Assembly: GCA_022565135.1 (NCBI GenBank)
Contig: JADFKA010000021.1
Span: 1 to 12,509, forward strand
Source of the DNA: Pseudomonadota bacterium
GTDB lineage: Bacteria > Pseudomonadota > Gammaproteobacteria > Steroidobacterales > Woeseiaceae
Reading direction: 5' to 3'
Length of the DNA: 12,509 bases
Under the pieces are notes generated by a model. The model saw nothing but the letters and a program-made list of their open reading frames with translations. It searched no databases and was not told the DNA's origin. Made by a program: the position numbers and the translations under genes. The stretch's first letter is position 1, and each line of letters begins with the position of its first letter. Positions 1 through 7,715 of this stretch are shown piece after piece.

Positions 1-607
1 TGGGCCAGCGGTCGAACGGTCCCACCTGTGACACTTCGTAAAGTGGTGTGTGGTCCCATTTGCCGAGTGCATAATTTACGTAGCCTTCACCTTGCAGGTA
101 GTTTGCTACGGATTTTGCCGACTCGGGCATGATCGCGTTATAGCCCGGGAAACCCATGGCTGTCAGGGCGTGGCTGCCTAAGCCGATCGAGTGCGGAAAG
201 CGACCGGCCATCAATGTCGCGCGCGATGGTGAGCAAAGCGCTGTGGTGTGGAAATTGTTGTAGCGCAGGCCGTTGTCGGCGAGCGCGTCGATGTTTGGTG
301 TATTAATCAGAGCGCCAAAGCTGCCAACCTGTGCGAAACCAACATCGTCGAGCAGGAAGATGATGACATTGGGCGCATCTTCATTGGGCAGTTCTTCTTC
401 GGCCCACCACTCCTGGGAGTCTGAGTAACTTTCAGCGATTACGCCGCCGAAGCCTTCGACGTTCTTGGTTTTGACGCCGGAGTCCGAGACTGAGAATTCG
501 CCAGTCTTCGATGAGTCAGTGCTATAGGTTCCTGCGCCATTTTCACCGCCACACGCGGCGAGAAACATCATGACAAAAAGGGTGCATGCAAACTTGAGAT
601 CGCTCAT
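1..607 (-). CDS. Sulfatase (arylsulfatase-type) lipoprotein, N-terminal part
   Basis: The first 202 codons of a sulfatase; the C-terminal part lies beyond the left edge. Family members hydrolyse sulfate esters and are activated by oxidation of a cysteine to formylglycine. Visible features: a lipoprotein signal (LAAC, lipid-bearing Cys19), a Ser/Thr/Asp-rich linker to about residue 75, the metal-binding start of the alkaline phosphatase fold (NVIIFLLDDVGFA, Asp87-Asp88), and the activation motif CSPSRATLMAGR with Cys125 and Arg129. The second signature region reads GKWDHTP (Lys183, Asp185, His186) followed by GPFDRWP, so it departs from the usual GKWH. The ATG at 607-605 is well placed behind AAAGGTGA. 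It diverges from the DUF4136 gene. The lipobox suggests it acts in the periplasm or at the outer membrane. Substrate cannot be told; algal or host sulfated glycans would be a guess. Confidence 0.9.
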   Translation of the reverse strand, partial: MSDLKFACTLFVMMFLAACGGENGAGTYSTDSSKTGEFSVSDSGVKTKNVEGFGGVIAESYSDSQEWWAEEELPNEDAPNVIIFLLDDVGFAQVGSFGALINTPNIDALADNGLRYNNFHTTALCSPSRATLMAGRFPHSIGLGSHALTAMGFPGYNAIMPESAKSVANYLQGEGYVNYALGKWDHTPLYEVSQVGPFDRWP

Positions 608-719
608 AGAAATCACCTTTATTAGTATCGTTCTTGCAAATAGGTTAACAGCATATGGTTCAACACCGACGAATGATTAGTGCTAACGTCAGTCCAAATC
701 GGCCGACGGGCGACCCTAC

Positions 720-749
720 ATGAAAAGGACAAATATGAAAAGGACAAAT
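720..749 (+). repeat. 15-base tandem duplication carrying start codon and ribosome binding site
   Basis: ATGAAAAGGACAAAT occurs twice with no gap (720-734 and 735-749). Each copy holds an ATG and an AAAAGGA ribosome binding sequence, so the DUF4136 gene has three in-frame candidate starts (720, 735, 753). The second copy's AAAAGGA serves the ATG at 753, the first copy's serves the ATG at 735 at a shorter 5-base spacing. The duplication adds five codons (MKRTN) without a frame change. Confidence 0.9.
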
Positions 750-752
750 ACA

Positions 753-1340
753 ATGACAATAAGAATAGGATTGCTGGGCGCAGTTTTGGCCTGCGCAGTA
801 CTCGCGGGATGTGCGTCGACATTCGAGGCAACGCATGATCACGATGCTGGTCATGATTTCTCTAATTATCAAACATTTGCGTGGATTTCCAAGAATCCGA
901 TGAAAGTATCGACGTCAGTCGCAACTGTCAATCCATTGCTCGAGCCACGCATCATTTCTGCCTTAGAGAATGCATTGGTCGCAAAGGGCTATCGGTGGGT
1001 TGCCGAAGCGAAATCAGCAGATTTCGCGATCTCTTTTACGATCGGATCGCGAGAGGAGATCAAGGTCGATTCGTATCCGAGCATGTCGGCAGGCTATGGC
1101 ATGGGTCGCCATGGCCATTGGGGCTGGGGCGGCGCCTACTATGGCTATGGTGCTACCGAGACAACAGTTCGGCAATATACGAAAGGCATGCTCGCCGTCG
1201 ACATATTTGACGTTAAGGAGCGGCGCCCCGTGTGGCACAGCGTTGCGACCAAGACAATCAACGAGTCGGATAGAGAAAACCTGGATGGGACTATCAAGGC
1301 TGCTGTTGATGCTATCGTCGCAGGCTTTCCACCCTCCTAG
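753..1340 (+). CDS. DUF4136-family lipoprotein
   Basis: A 195-residue lipoprotein of the DUF4136 type, function unknown. The signal peptide ends in LAGC (Cys20 from the ATG at 753). The mature part opens with the family's DFSNYQTFAW element, then a C-terminal domain with the ISALENALVAKGY helix, the ADFAISFTIG strand and the ending in which a conserved-looking VW motif (RRPVWHSVA) precedes an ETI-like helix. A glycine/aromatic-rich loop (GYGMGRHGHWGWGG, about residues 113-135) interrupts the domain and is a common feature of the family. Three in-frame ATGs occur at 720, 735 and 753. I chose 753 because AAAAGGA lies 8 bases upstream and the resulting signal peptide is compact; the first two belong to a 15-base tandem duplication. 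Only 27 bases separate its stop from the next gene, which suggests co-transcription. Confidence 0.85.
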   Translation: MTIRIGLLGAVLACAVLAGCASTFEATHDHDAGHDFSNYQTFAWISKNPMKVSTSVATVNPLLEPRIISALENALVAKGYRWVAEAKSADFAISFTIGSREEIKVDSYPSMSAGYGMGRHGHWGWGGAYYGYGATETTVRQYTKGMLAVDIFDVKERRPVWHSVATKTINESDRENLDGTIKAAVDAIVAGFPPS

Positions 1341-1367
1341 TTATTAGTACATCAGCAAGGTAAATCG

Positions 1368-3896
1368 ATGAACTCTTTTTCGAGAGCTGTCGTGGCTGCG
1401 ACAGCAATGGCCTTGGTTATCGGCGCATTGCCGACAGCTGCACAGGATGCCGACAGCGAAGACACAGTCGCGCCGCCGGAACCGCTTACCTTTCCTCGCA
1501 CGCTGACCAGTGATGCCGGCGCAGTGGTCGTATACACGCCGCAAATTGATACCTGGAAGGATTTCGCCAAGCTCGAAGCGCGTCTCGCGGTAGCGGTAAC
1601 GCCCACAGGCGAGAGTGAACCGGTTTACGGCGTGGCTGAGTTCACTGCCGACACGGACCCAAATCTCGAGTTACGGGTCGTGGCAGTCGAGAACATTAAT
1701 ATTACTGTCACGAGCTTTCCGGTTCCCGATGCGGCTCGTCGTGAGCAGCTTGACGCAATCGTCAGGGCAGCACTACAAAATCGCACCCAGTACGTACCAC
1801 TCGATGTAATCCTGACCTACATCGCGCCGGATGTATCGGTAGCCGAAGAAAAAGGTCTTTCGTTCGAGCCGCCACCAATTTTCTATTCGAGTACGCCCGC
1901 GATACTGGTCATGACGGATGGAGAGCCGTTGCTGGCGCCGCTACCGGATACGAGGCTGCAATATGTCGTCAACACGAATTGGGATCTGTTTCGCTACAAG
2001 GACAAGGAATGGTATCTACGCAATGGGGATCGTTGGCTCAAGAACGACGAACTGAGCGGTAACTGGCGCTACGATAGCCGGCTGCCTGGCGATTTCAAGA
2101 AGCTGCCCGATGACGAAAATTGGGCAGAAGTGAAAGCTGCGAACCCGCCAGCCAAGGGCGACAATGCCGTGCCGACCGTGTTTGTCAGTGATCGACCGGC
2201 CGAACTGATTGTGACTGAGGGCGCGCCGAGTCTCCGCACAGTTGGGGGCCCGGGCCTCGAGTACGTTACTGACACCGAAAGTGACCTGTTCCGATATGAC
2301 AAAAAGTTCTATTACCTCGTGTCGGGACGATGGTTTCTGGCCGATGACTTGCACGGACCCTGGCAGCATGTGGCGGAGTTGCCCGATGCGTTTGCTGCCA
2401 TCAGACCGGATCATACAAAAGGCCACGTACTGGCTGCAGTGCCGAATACGGATGAAGCACGGCTGGCGGTTCTGGAGGCGACTATCCCGCGCAAAGCAAC
2501 CGTCAGTCGGGATGCCGGTGAAAAGGTTAATGTATTTTTTCAAGGCGAACCAATATTCGAGGCGATTCCGGGCACGGGTGTCGACAGAGCCGTCAATAGC
2601 TACAACGATATTCTCAAGGTCGGTGAGCAGTATTACCTCTGTGACAACGCAGTCTGGTATGTGGCGACGACCACCGATGGGCCCTGGCTGGTCACGGACA
2701 CGATTCCCGCGGCAATATATTCAATTCCGCCGTCCTCACCGTCGTACCACGTGACACACGTGCACGTGTATGACAGCGATGATGATTCTGTGTCGACGGG
2801 ATACACCAGTGGCTACTTCAGCGTTCACGTCAGTTTTGGCGTCGCGATGTACGGCAGTGGCTGGTATTACCCATCGTACTACGGCTATTACCCGTACGGC
2901 GGCTACCCGTATTACCCGTATTACTACCCGTATCCCTACAGCTACGGTGCATCGGCCTGGTACAACCCGAACACAGGCATGTACGGTCGCTCAGCGAGCG
3001 TTTACGGTCCGTATGGTGGTTACGGTCGCGCAGCTTCCTACAATCCCAGTACCGGCGCCTATGCACGCGGCCAAGCCGTCTGGGATAGCAACGAAATCGC
3101 TGGAAGAGGGGTTGCGTACAATCCGCGCACGGGCACTGGTATCGCCACCAACCGCTACTCAAGCGAGAAGGGTGGTTGGGGCGAGTCGCTGGTTACGCAT
3201 AACGACAAGTGGATTCAGACGCAAAGCGAGTGGGACAAGAATTCCCGGTCGACAGAGTTTCGTACATCGGAAGGAACGACAGGCCAGATAGACCGTCAAC
3301 GCAGTGGCGATCAAATCACCGGATCGGGTGAGTTTCAGCGCGGCGATCAAAGTCTGACCACTCGTTCGGTCAGGAACGAGCAGGGGGTAATAATTGCCGG
3401 ACAGACAGGCGAGGGTACTGGTGCTGCAATTGGTCGCACTGCAAATGGTGACCTGTACGCTGGCAAAGACGGCCAGGTTTACCGACGCGATGATGACGGT
3501 TGGCATCAAAACAGTGGTGACGGCTGGAACAAGGTCGAGGTGCCCGACGAGCGTGCGGCGCAGATTGATCAGGCGCGAGGTTCGATTGCGAATCAGCGAG
3601 AAAACAGTTCGCGGTCACTGCCGGCCGATCGGCCGTCACGGTCACAGGTGCAGTCAACACTTGCTTCGAGAGGCTTCGCCGATAGCTACGGTTCAGCGCG
3701 TTCTGCGGACAGTTGGTCGAATCGGACCTACGACAGCACGCGGAGCAGGCAAACGTTCGATTCGAATCGGCGCAGCGAATTGAACCGCAGCATGAATGCG
3801 CGCAGCAGTGGCTATCAACGCTATAACAATCGGAGTGCCTCCGGCAGTTTCAATCGGCCACAGGGCACACGGAAAATCCAACGGCGCCGCCGCTAG
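1368..3896 (+). CDS. Large secreted protein with three repeated modules and a Tyr/Gly/Pro-rich segment; function unknown
   Basis: An 842-residue exported protein. A signal peptide (residues 1-25, ending TAAQ) precedes an N-terminal domain (about 40-170) with the YTPQIDTW element. Three related modules follow at about 178-248, 278-348 and 387-455; each has an (E/D)G-(E/A)P start, a Y/AVNT-like strand, a Tyr-rich centre and a W(F/Y/L)-x6-9-G(P/N)W ending (DRWLKNDELSGNW, GRWFLADDLHGPW, VWYVATTTDGPW). The third ends in AAIYSIPPSSPSYHVTHVHVY. Then come a YPY/YGGY-rich stretch (about 499-531), three NPxTG repeats (534-590), a Gly/Thr/Gln-rich domain, and a basic Ser/Arg-rich tail. I recognise this as a widespread proteobacterial architecture without known function; I cannot assign an enzyme activity. 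AAGGT lies 7 bases before the ATG. Probably co-transcribed with the DUF4136 gene. A cell-surface or envelope structural role is an inference. Confidence 0.85.
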   Translation: MNSFSRAVVAATAMALVIGALPTAAQDADSEDTVAPPEPLTFPRTLTSDAGAVVVYTPQIDTWKDFAKLEARLAVAVTPTGESEPVYGVAEFTADTDPNLELRVVAVENINITVTSFPVPDAARREQLDAIVRAALQNRTQYVPLDVILTYIAPDVSVAEEKGLSFEPPPIFYSSTPAILVMTDGEPLLAPLPDTRLQYVVNTNWDLFRYKDKEWYLRNGDRWLKNDELSGNWRYDSRLPGDFKKLPDDENWAEVKAANPPAKGDNAVPTVFVSDRPAELIVTEGAPSLRTVGGPGLEYVTDTESDLFRYDKKFYYLVSGRWFLADDLHGPWQHVAELPDAFAAIRPDHTKGHVLAAVPNTDEARLAVLEATIPRKATVSRDAGEKVNVFFQGEPIFEAIPGTGVDRAVNSYNDILKVGEQYYLCDNAVWYVATTTDGPWLVTDTIPAAIYSIPPSSPSYHVTHVHVYDSDDDSVSTGYTSGYFSVHVSFGVAMYGSGWYYPSYYGYYPYGGYPYYPYYYPYPYSYGASAWYNPNTGMYGRSASVYGPYGGYGRAASYNPSTGAYARGQAVWDSNEIAGRGVAYNPRTGTGIATNRYSSEKGGWGESLVTHNDKWIQTQSEWDKNSRSTEFRTSEGTTGQIDRQRSGDQITGSGEFQRGDQSLTTRSVRNEQGVIIAGQTGEGTGAAIGRTANGDLYAGKDGQVYRRDDDGWHQNSGDGWNKVEVPDERAAQIDQARGSIANQRENSSRSLPADRPSRSQVQSTLASRGFADSYGSARSADSWSNRTYDSTRSRQTFDSNRRSELNRSMNARSSGYQRYNNRSASGSFNRPQGTRKIQRRRR
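2861..2950 (+). repeat. Low-complexity TAyCCGTAT-type array inside the 842-residue protein gene
   Basis: The DNA here is a run of imperfect short repeats built from TAC/TAT, CCG and GGC codons (tacccgtat, ttacccgta, tactacccg). It encodes a Tyr/Pro/Gly-rich stretch of roughly 30 residues. Such tracts can change length by slippage in multiples of a codon. The reading frame is intact in this copy. Confidence 0.7.
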
Positions 3897-3899
3897 GGA

Positions 3900-5150
3900 C
3901 TAGACGTCCGACAGGTGATCGTCAATTCCACTCGCGCCCATTTGTTGCAGGACATCGTTCGATAGCGTGATGAATATCCGGAAGCTCTCGTCTGCAGCGA
4001 GTTTTTCATCAACGAGCAAGTCAAAGGCTTCATCTTGCAATCGACGTATTTCAGCAATTAGTCGCTTTCGCTCATTGATGTCCGTTGCATTTCTCGCGGA
4101 CTTTCGTAGTGCGATCGTGGCCGCATAGAACCGATCGATGCGGTTTTTTCGACGCATCCTGAATACTCTGACTCCTGCCAGTGACAAACTGAATAATGCG
4201 ATTATCAATGTCACAGCGACTTCTGCGACACCGGAATAACGTTCATAAATCGTTGGCGCGGATCTCTGCAGATACGCCTGCGTTCCCGCGTGCAACACAA
4301 ACCTTGAGCGGCTCGTGTCGAAGTCCTCGGATAGCTGTTGAAACAATCCTGATCGTTTTGCTGCCAACGCAGGACGAAGCCGCAAAATATCGTTGATCAG
4401 GTCGTACACAACCGAACTGTCCAGATCGCTCCGGGCGACCAGAATTTTATCGACGGCGATAGTTACGACCGACTCAGGCGTCGTCTTCCCATACGTTCCG
4501 GCCGGTATAATAAATAAGCGAAAATGCGGGTTCAGTAATACGACGGCGTCGATGGATGTTCCCATGCCGATAGTTTCGGGCGAGCCCAGGCTAAACAGAC
4601 GAAAATCGGGATAGTCCACGAAAAGATCCGGGGAAATCGGTGCAAAAATAATGACAACGTCTGGATGATCGGTCAGATCTGCAACGTAATCATAGTCGCT
4701 AGCGGCTAGTCCAATGCGGTTAACGATGCGATCAAAAACCATTCGGGAAGCCGAACCTGCAGGTCCGGCGTAGATCTTTGCACCGTCCAGCAAGGCTGTG
4801 CCACTCGATGCGTCACGGCCTTCTCTGTATGCAATATGCAGCACGGTCGGATACAGCGGCATCACGGTTGCGATGTTGTCGCGAAACGGCAGGCTATTCG
4901 ATACCAAAGCGATGTCTGCGATTCCTGACGCAACCGCGTCGAGCGCTGCCTCCTCTGATAGAGACGATCCTGTCACTATCAGGCGTGTAGCGCTGTTTGA
5001 ATCGAACAGTGCGCTCAGGTCCTCGGCGATCGCTCGATCAATCGGTGCGAATGGAGTGACCAGTCGAAGTTCTTCCTGATCTGGCGCACAAGAGGCAATT
5101 GTCAGCAGAACAAATAGCAACAAGATAAGCAGCACGGGGCGCATCAGCAT
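3900..5150 (-). CDS. TAXI-family TRAP-type solute-binding lipoprotein with C-terminal membrane anchor
   Basis: A 416-residue protein of the TAXI (TRAP-associated extracytoplasmic immunogenic) binding-protein type. The signal peptide ends IASC (Cys21), a serviceable though not ideal lipobox. The binding-protein fold follows: the ASGIADIALVSNS element, AKIYAGPAGSASRMVFDRI for the second lobe, and the FVLHAGTQAYLQR ending typical of this branch. After it, YERYSGVAEVAVTLIIALFSL begins a membrane helix (about residues 307-329), then a basic, charged, helical cytoplasmic tail of about 85 residues. No TRAP membrane subunits (DctQ/DctM or fused) lie next to it, so transport is not supported by context; a sensing or anchoring role is possible. 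ATG at 5150 is preferred; an ATG at 5144 and a TTG at 5153 are alternatives, none with a strong ribosome binding site. Its stop is 3 bases from the convergent 842-residue gene. Confidence 0.85.
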   Translation of the reverse strand: MLMRPVLLILLLFVLLTIASCAPDQEELRLVTPFAPIDRAIAEDLSALFDSNSATRLIVTGSSLSEEAALDAVASGIADIALVSNSLPFRDNIATVMPLYPTVLHIAYREGRDASSGTALLDGAKIYAGPAGSASRMVFDRIVNRIGLAASDYDYVADLTDHPDVVIIFAPISPDLFVDYPDFRLFSLGSPETIGMGTSIDAVVLLNPHFRLFIIPAGTYGKTTPESVVTIAVDKILVARSDLDSSVVYDLINDILRLRPALAAKRSGLFQQLSEDFDTSRSRFVLHAGTQAYLQRSAPTIYERYSGVAEVAVTLIIALFSLSLAGVRVFRMRRKNRIDRFYAATIALRKSARNATDINERKRLIAEIRRLQDEAFDLLVDEKLAADESFRIFITLSNDVLQQMGASGIDDHLSDV

Positions 5151-5228
5151 CAAAGGTCTTACTCTGCGTTAGAATATGTTCAGTGCGAGAATACAAAATA
5201 TCACGATTGACACACAACGGGTATACAC

Positions 5229-6257
5229 ATGAGACGGACAACCGGCCCCCTGATCGCGGCGTTAATCGTTTTTTCGGTGCCTGCCGTAGCGGCAGACAAA
5301 ACAGACGTCGTGATTATCGTCAATGGCGATCGCCTGACCGGAGAAATGAAGTCGCTTGAGCGCGGTAAGTTGCGATTCAAGACTGCGGCAACCGACACGA
5401 TCTCGATCGAATGGGATGACGTTGCTTCTCTTAGGAGCAGTCAAAACATCCAGGTTGAGACAGAAAACGGTGTTCGTTACCTGGGCCACCTATCCGTCGC
5501 ATCGGGCGAGAAACGGATTGTTGTGGAAACCGACTCCGGCCCCGTCGATCTTGAAACAGACGAAGTTGTATTGATGACGCCGATCGAGGCGAATGGTATC
5601 GATCGGCTCGATGGTGATGTTACAGCGGGCTACAATTACGCAAAAGCCAGTGAAGTGCAGCAAATTCAATTCGGTCTCGACATGGATTTTCGCACTGAAA
5701 CTCGAATTTTCGGATTGGAGATTGACGTAATTACGTCCGACAGTGAAGACAATGAGTCGAGCCAACGTCAGAGCCTTGCCATCAATTACACGCGGTTGCG
5801 GCCCAATCGCTGGATATCCGGGGCGATGATAGTACTCGAGAGTAATGATGAGTTGGGACTCGATTTACGGACTTCAATTGGTGTAGGTGGTGGCCGAATT
5901 CTGCGCCAATCAAATAGCACGACTCTGCAGATAGTTGGCGGACTTCAAGTCAGTCGGGAGAATGTAAGCGGTGACCTGTCTGATGAAGATACGCTCGAAG
6001 CATTTGCAATATTGGACTGGGACTGGTTTCGTTTCGATTCGCCGGAATTGGATCTGTCAACCAATCTCCAGATCATCCCGAATCTCACCGATACAGGCCG
6101 AGTTCGCGCCGAATTCGAAATCAAGCTCAAATGGGAAATGGTCGAAGACCTGTTCTGGCAGCTGAGTTTCTATGACAGCTATGACAGCGACCCGATTGTC
6201 GTGGATGCGGAAAAGAACGACTACGGCATCATTACGTCATTGGGCTGGGACTTCTGA
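5229..6257 (+). CDS. DUF481-family outer-membrane beta-barrel protein
   Basis: A 342-residue exported protein. The signal peptide ends near residue 22 (AVAAD). Residues about 25-115 form two small beta-rich repeats, the first with VNGDRLTGEMKSLERGKL and IEWDDVASLRS, the second with GHLSV and DLETDEVVLM; this N-terminal unit commonly precedes DUF481. The rest, from GDVTAGYNYAKAS on, shows alternating strand patterns of a beta-barrel and ends in GWDF, a C-terminal aromatic as expected for BAM-inserted outer-membrane proteins. Function is unknown; related barrels include E. coli YdiY. The ATG at 5229 gives a clean signal peptide, but no strong ribosome binding site is visible before it. It diverges from the TAXI gene with a 78-base gap and converges on the next lipoprotein gene with a 25-base gap. 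Confidence 0.85.
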   Translation: MRRTTGPLIAALIVFSVPAVAADKTDVVIIVNGDRLTGEMKSLERGKLRFKTAATDTISIEWDDVASLRSSQNIQVETENGVRYLGHLSVASGEKRIVVETDSGPVDLETDEVVLMTPIEANGIDRLDGDVTAGYNYAKASEVQQIQFGLDMDFRTETRIFGLEIDVITSDSEDNESSQRQSLAINYTRLRPNRWISGAMIVLESNDELGLDLRTSIGVGGGRILRQSNSTTLQIVGGLQVSRENVSGDLSDEDTLEAFAILDWDWFRFDSPELDLSTNLQIIPNLTDTGRVRAEFEIKLKWEMVEDLFWQLSFYDSYDSDPIVVDAEKNDYGIITSLGWDF

Positions 6258-6259
6258 GA

Positions 6260-6282
6260 TTCGCGCGAAGCTCGTGCGCAAA
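6260..6282. terminator. Possible bidirectional hairpin between convergent genes
   Basis: Arms TTCGCGC (6260-6266) and GCGCAAA (6276-6282) can pair with one mismatch around a 9-base loop. The hairpin fills the whole gap between the stop codons of the DUF481 gene and the facing lipoprotein gene. No good T-run follows on either strand, so it is a weak candidate for an intrinsic terminator. Confidence 0.25.
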
Positions 6283-6912
6283 TCATTTGGCAATGCGCTT
6301 GTCCCGATGTAGTCGCCGCACAACATCCTCCGCGACGTCGTCGATCAATTTGCCGACGTTGTCTGCACCCGTTTTCGATATCTCCGTTGACCAAACCAGG
6401 TTTTGGTCGGTAGCTCTGTAAAGTTCGATGGCAAGATTCACGTCTGTGCGCACTTCAATCGTTCCCGGTATGTACAACTCTTCGTAGTCATAGCGAAAAA
6501 AGTCAAGTGGTTTGTCATTCCGGCGCGTGACTTTTGCCGTTGCCGTTCCACTCTTGACTTCGAGTTCGGAACTCCGATCTAAAACACGCGTTACGAGAAC
6601 TGCGTCGTAAGAACTCCCTTCAAGAACGTCGCGCACGGCGTCGCGATTGATTGGCTTGTTGCCGCCGACAGCTTGATAGTACGCGGTCGCCGACGCGCCA
6701 CGACTTCTTAATTGCGACACTACTGTGCGTTCGTAATGAGCCCTGTTGTTGTAGTTGTCCGAAATTCCGACGACAAGAAAATTTCGGAACGACGAATCGC
6801 CAGCAGGTGAATCAGAATTGGAACTCATGACGCCGGCGGATGTCGAACAAGCGTTTGCAAAAAATACCATTGACAACAGCACAATCAGGTTCAGTCGATG
6901 CAGGAACGGCAC
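6283..6912 (-). CDS. Putative lipoprotein of unrecognised family
   Basis: A 209-residue product if translation starts at the GTG at 6912-6910, which sits 6 bases behind GGGAG; an in-frame upstream extension to 6978 is less likely because it would bury the signal peptide. The signal peptide is hydrophobic (NLIVLLSMVFFA) and ends ANAC (Cys22). The mature protein starts with a Ser/Asp linker, then FLVVGISDNYNNRAHYERT, an alpha/beta domain with SYDAVLVTRVLD, and a C-terminal part with AIELYRATDQNLVWSTEISK and a final charged helix. The pattern of a conserved LVW strand near the end resembles small envelope lipoproteins of the DUF4136 or CsgG-like kind, but I do not recognise the family. It diverges from the DUF3313 gene over 79 bases. 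Confidence 0.75.
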   Translation of the reverse strand: MPFLHRLNLIVLLSMVFFANACSTSAGVMSSNSDSPAGDSSFRNFLVVGISDNYNNRAHYERTVVSQLRSRGASATAYYQAVGGNKPINRDAVRDVLEGSSYDAVLVTRVLDRSSELEVKSGTATAKVTRRNDKPLDFFRYDYEELYIPGTIEVRTDVNLAIELYRATDQNLVWSTEISKTGADNVGKLIDDVAEDVVRRLHRDKRIAK

Positions 6913-6991
6913 TTTAGTCTCCCGGAGGTCAAATGTTATACTTTGGCGGACTGGATACCATACACGGGCAAAAAACAACAGGAAAATACTA

Positions 6992-7696
6992 ATGCATTTT
7001 CAACCGATCTCTGAAGTTTGCCGAATAACTGGTGTGGCACTACTTGTGGCGATTATCGCCGGATGTTCGACGGCAACTCCAACGATTGACACGAGCCCGG
7101 ACGCCGAAGTCACATTTGATGGGCTTCATGAGGTGCAGAATAGTCGGGCGGATAAAGCCTGGGCGAGACCTGGAGTCGATCTGTCGCCATATTCGAAAAT
7201 AATGATTGCGGGCGCCGGAATCGAATATCGCCCCGGTGGCGAATCCGGTCGATTGTTCTACTCGAGATCGTCAGGCGGACATTTCGAGGTGACCGAAGAG
7301 CAAAAGCAACGATTGCGCAGATACATGGCCGAAGCATTCCTCGAGGAGCTGGGAAAAAGTGAGCGCTTTACGATCGTTGATGAACGCGGTCCAGATGTGT
7401 TGCTGATTAAGGGCGCCCTCCTCGATGTCGTTTCGTACGTGCCAGAAGAACCGATCGGCAATACGGAAATCTATCTGAGTCGGGTGGGCGAGGCGACTCT
7501 TGTGCTCGAAATTCGTGATTCCGTTACTGATGCGATTTTTGCGCGCGCTGTGGATCGACGTGCTGCCGAGAGCGGGTCAATGGAATTCACTCGTTCGAAC
7601 CGGGTGACGAATAGAGCGGAGGTTCGGCGCGTCGCGAAATATTGGGCCAGCCGATTGCGAGAAGTACTCGAAGGCCAGATGGAGCCCGCCGAATAG
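6992..7696 (+). CDS. DUF3313-type lipoprotein
   Basis: A 234-residue lipoprotein. The reading frame is open further upstream to 6755, but the ATG at 6992 is clearly better: AGGAAA lies 8 bases before it and the product begins with a standard signal peptide ending IAGC (Cys25). The mature protein has the features of the DUF3313 family: LSPYSKIMIAGAGIEY early on, a helix leading to EAFLEELGKSERFTIVDE, a DVLLIKGALLDV strand, and the LVLEIRDSVTDAIFARAVDR block (about residues 170-189) that is shared with the facing gene at 7712-8332. It ends in a helix with KYWASRLREVLEGQ. Function is unknown; an outer-membrane-attached periplasmic role is inferred from the lipobox. Confidence 0.8.
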   Translation: MHFQPISEVCRITGVALLVAIIAGCSTATPTIDTSPDAEVTFDGLHEVQNSRADKAWARPGVDLSPYSKIMIAGAGIEYRPGGESGRLFYSRSSGGHFEVTEEQKQRLRRYMAEAFLEELGKSERFTIVDERGPDVLLIKGALLDVVSYVPEEPIGNTEIYLSRVGEATLVLEIRDSVTDAIFARAVDRRAAESGSMEFTRSNRVTNRAEVRRVAKYWASRLREVLEGQMEPAE

Positions 7697-7703
7697 TGAG
7701 ATT

Positions 7704-7715
7704 CTGATCGATCAG
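7704..7715. repeat. 12-base perfect palindrome at the convergent DUF3313 junction
   Basis: CTGATCGATCAG reads the same on both strands. It spans most of the 15-base gap and includes the stop codon of the minus-strand gene (7712-7714). It has no loop, so it is not a hairpin terminator in the ordinary sense; it could be a protein-binding site or chance. Confidence 0.6.

Noticed and set aside
699..706. Palindrome TCGGCCGA upstream of the DUF4136 gene
   Set aside because: Eight bases of GC-rich palindrome are expected by chance; no paired element or conserved motif nearby.
2016..2543. Long minus-strand open frame inside the 842-residue protein gene
   Set aside because: It is antisense to a gene with clear signal peptide and repeated modules; its own translation shows no recognisable motif, signal peptide or ribosome binding site.
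2242..3291. Plus-strand open frames in other phases within the 842-residue protein gene
   Set aside because: They follow the codon bias of the true frame and read as Thr/Arg-rich low-complexity translations without motifs.
5207..5212. TTGACA as a -35 box for the DUF481 gene
   Set aside because: The matching -10 position falls on the start codon itself, so it cannot drive this gene in the usual way.
6937..6942. Possible overlapping divergent -10 boxes (TATACT on plus, TATAAC on minus)
   Set aside because: Both resemble a -10 box and the spacing to the two start codons is reasonable, but no -35 element with 16-18 base spacing is visible on either strand.
6755..6991. In-frame upstream extension of the DUF3313 gene
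   Set aside because: It would place 79 residues before a textbook lipoprotein signal peptide, overlap the start of the divergent lipoprotein gene, and ignore the good ribosome binding site before 6992.
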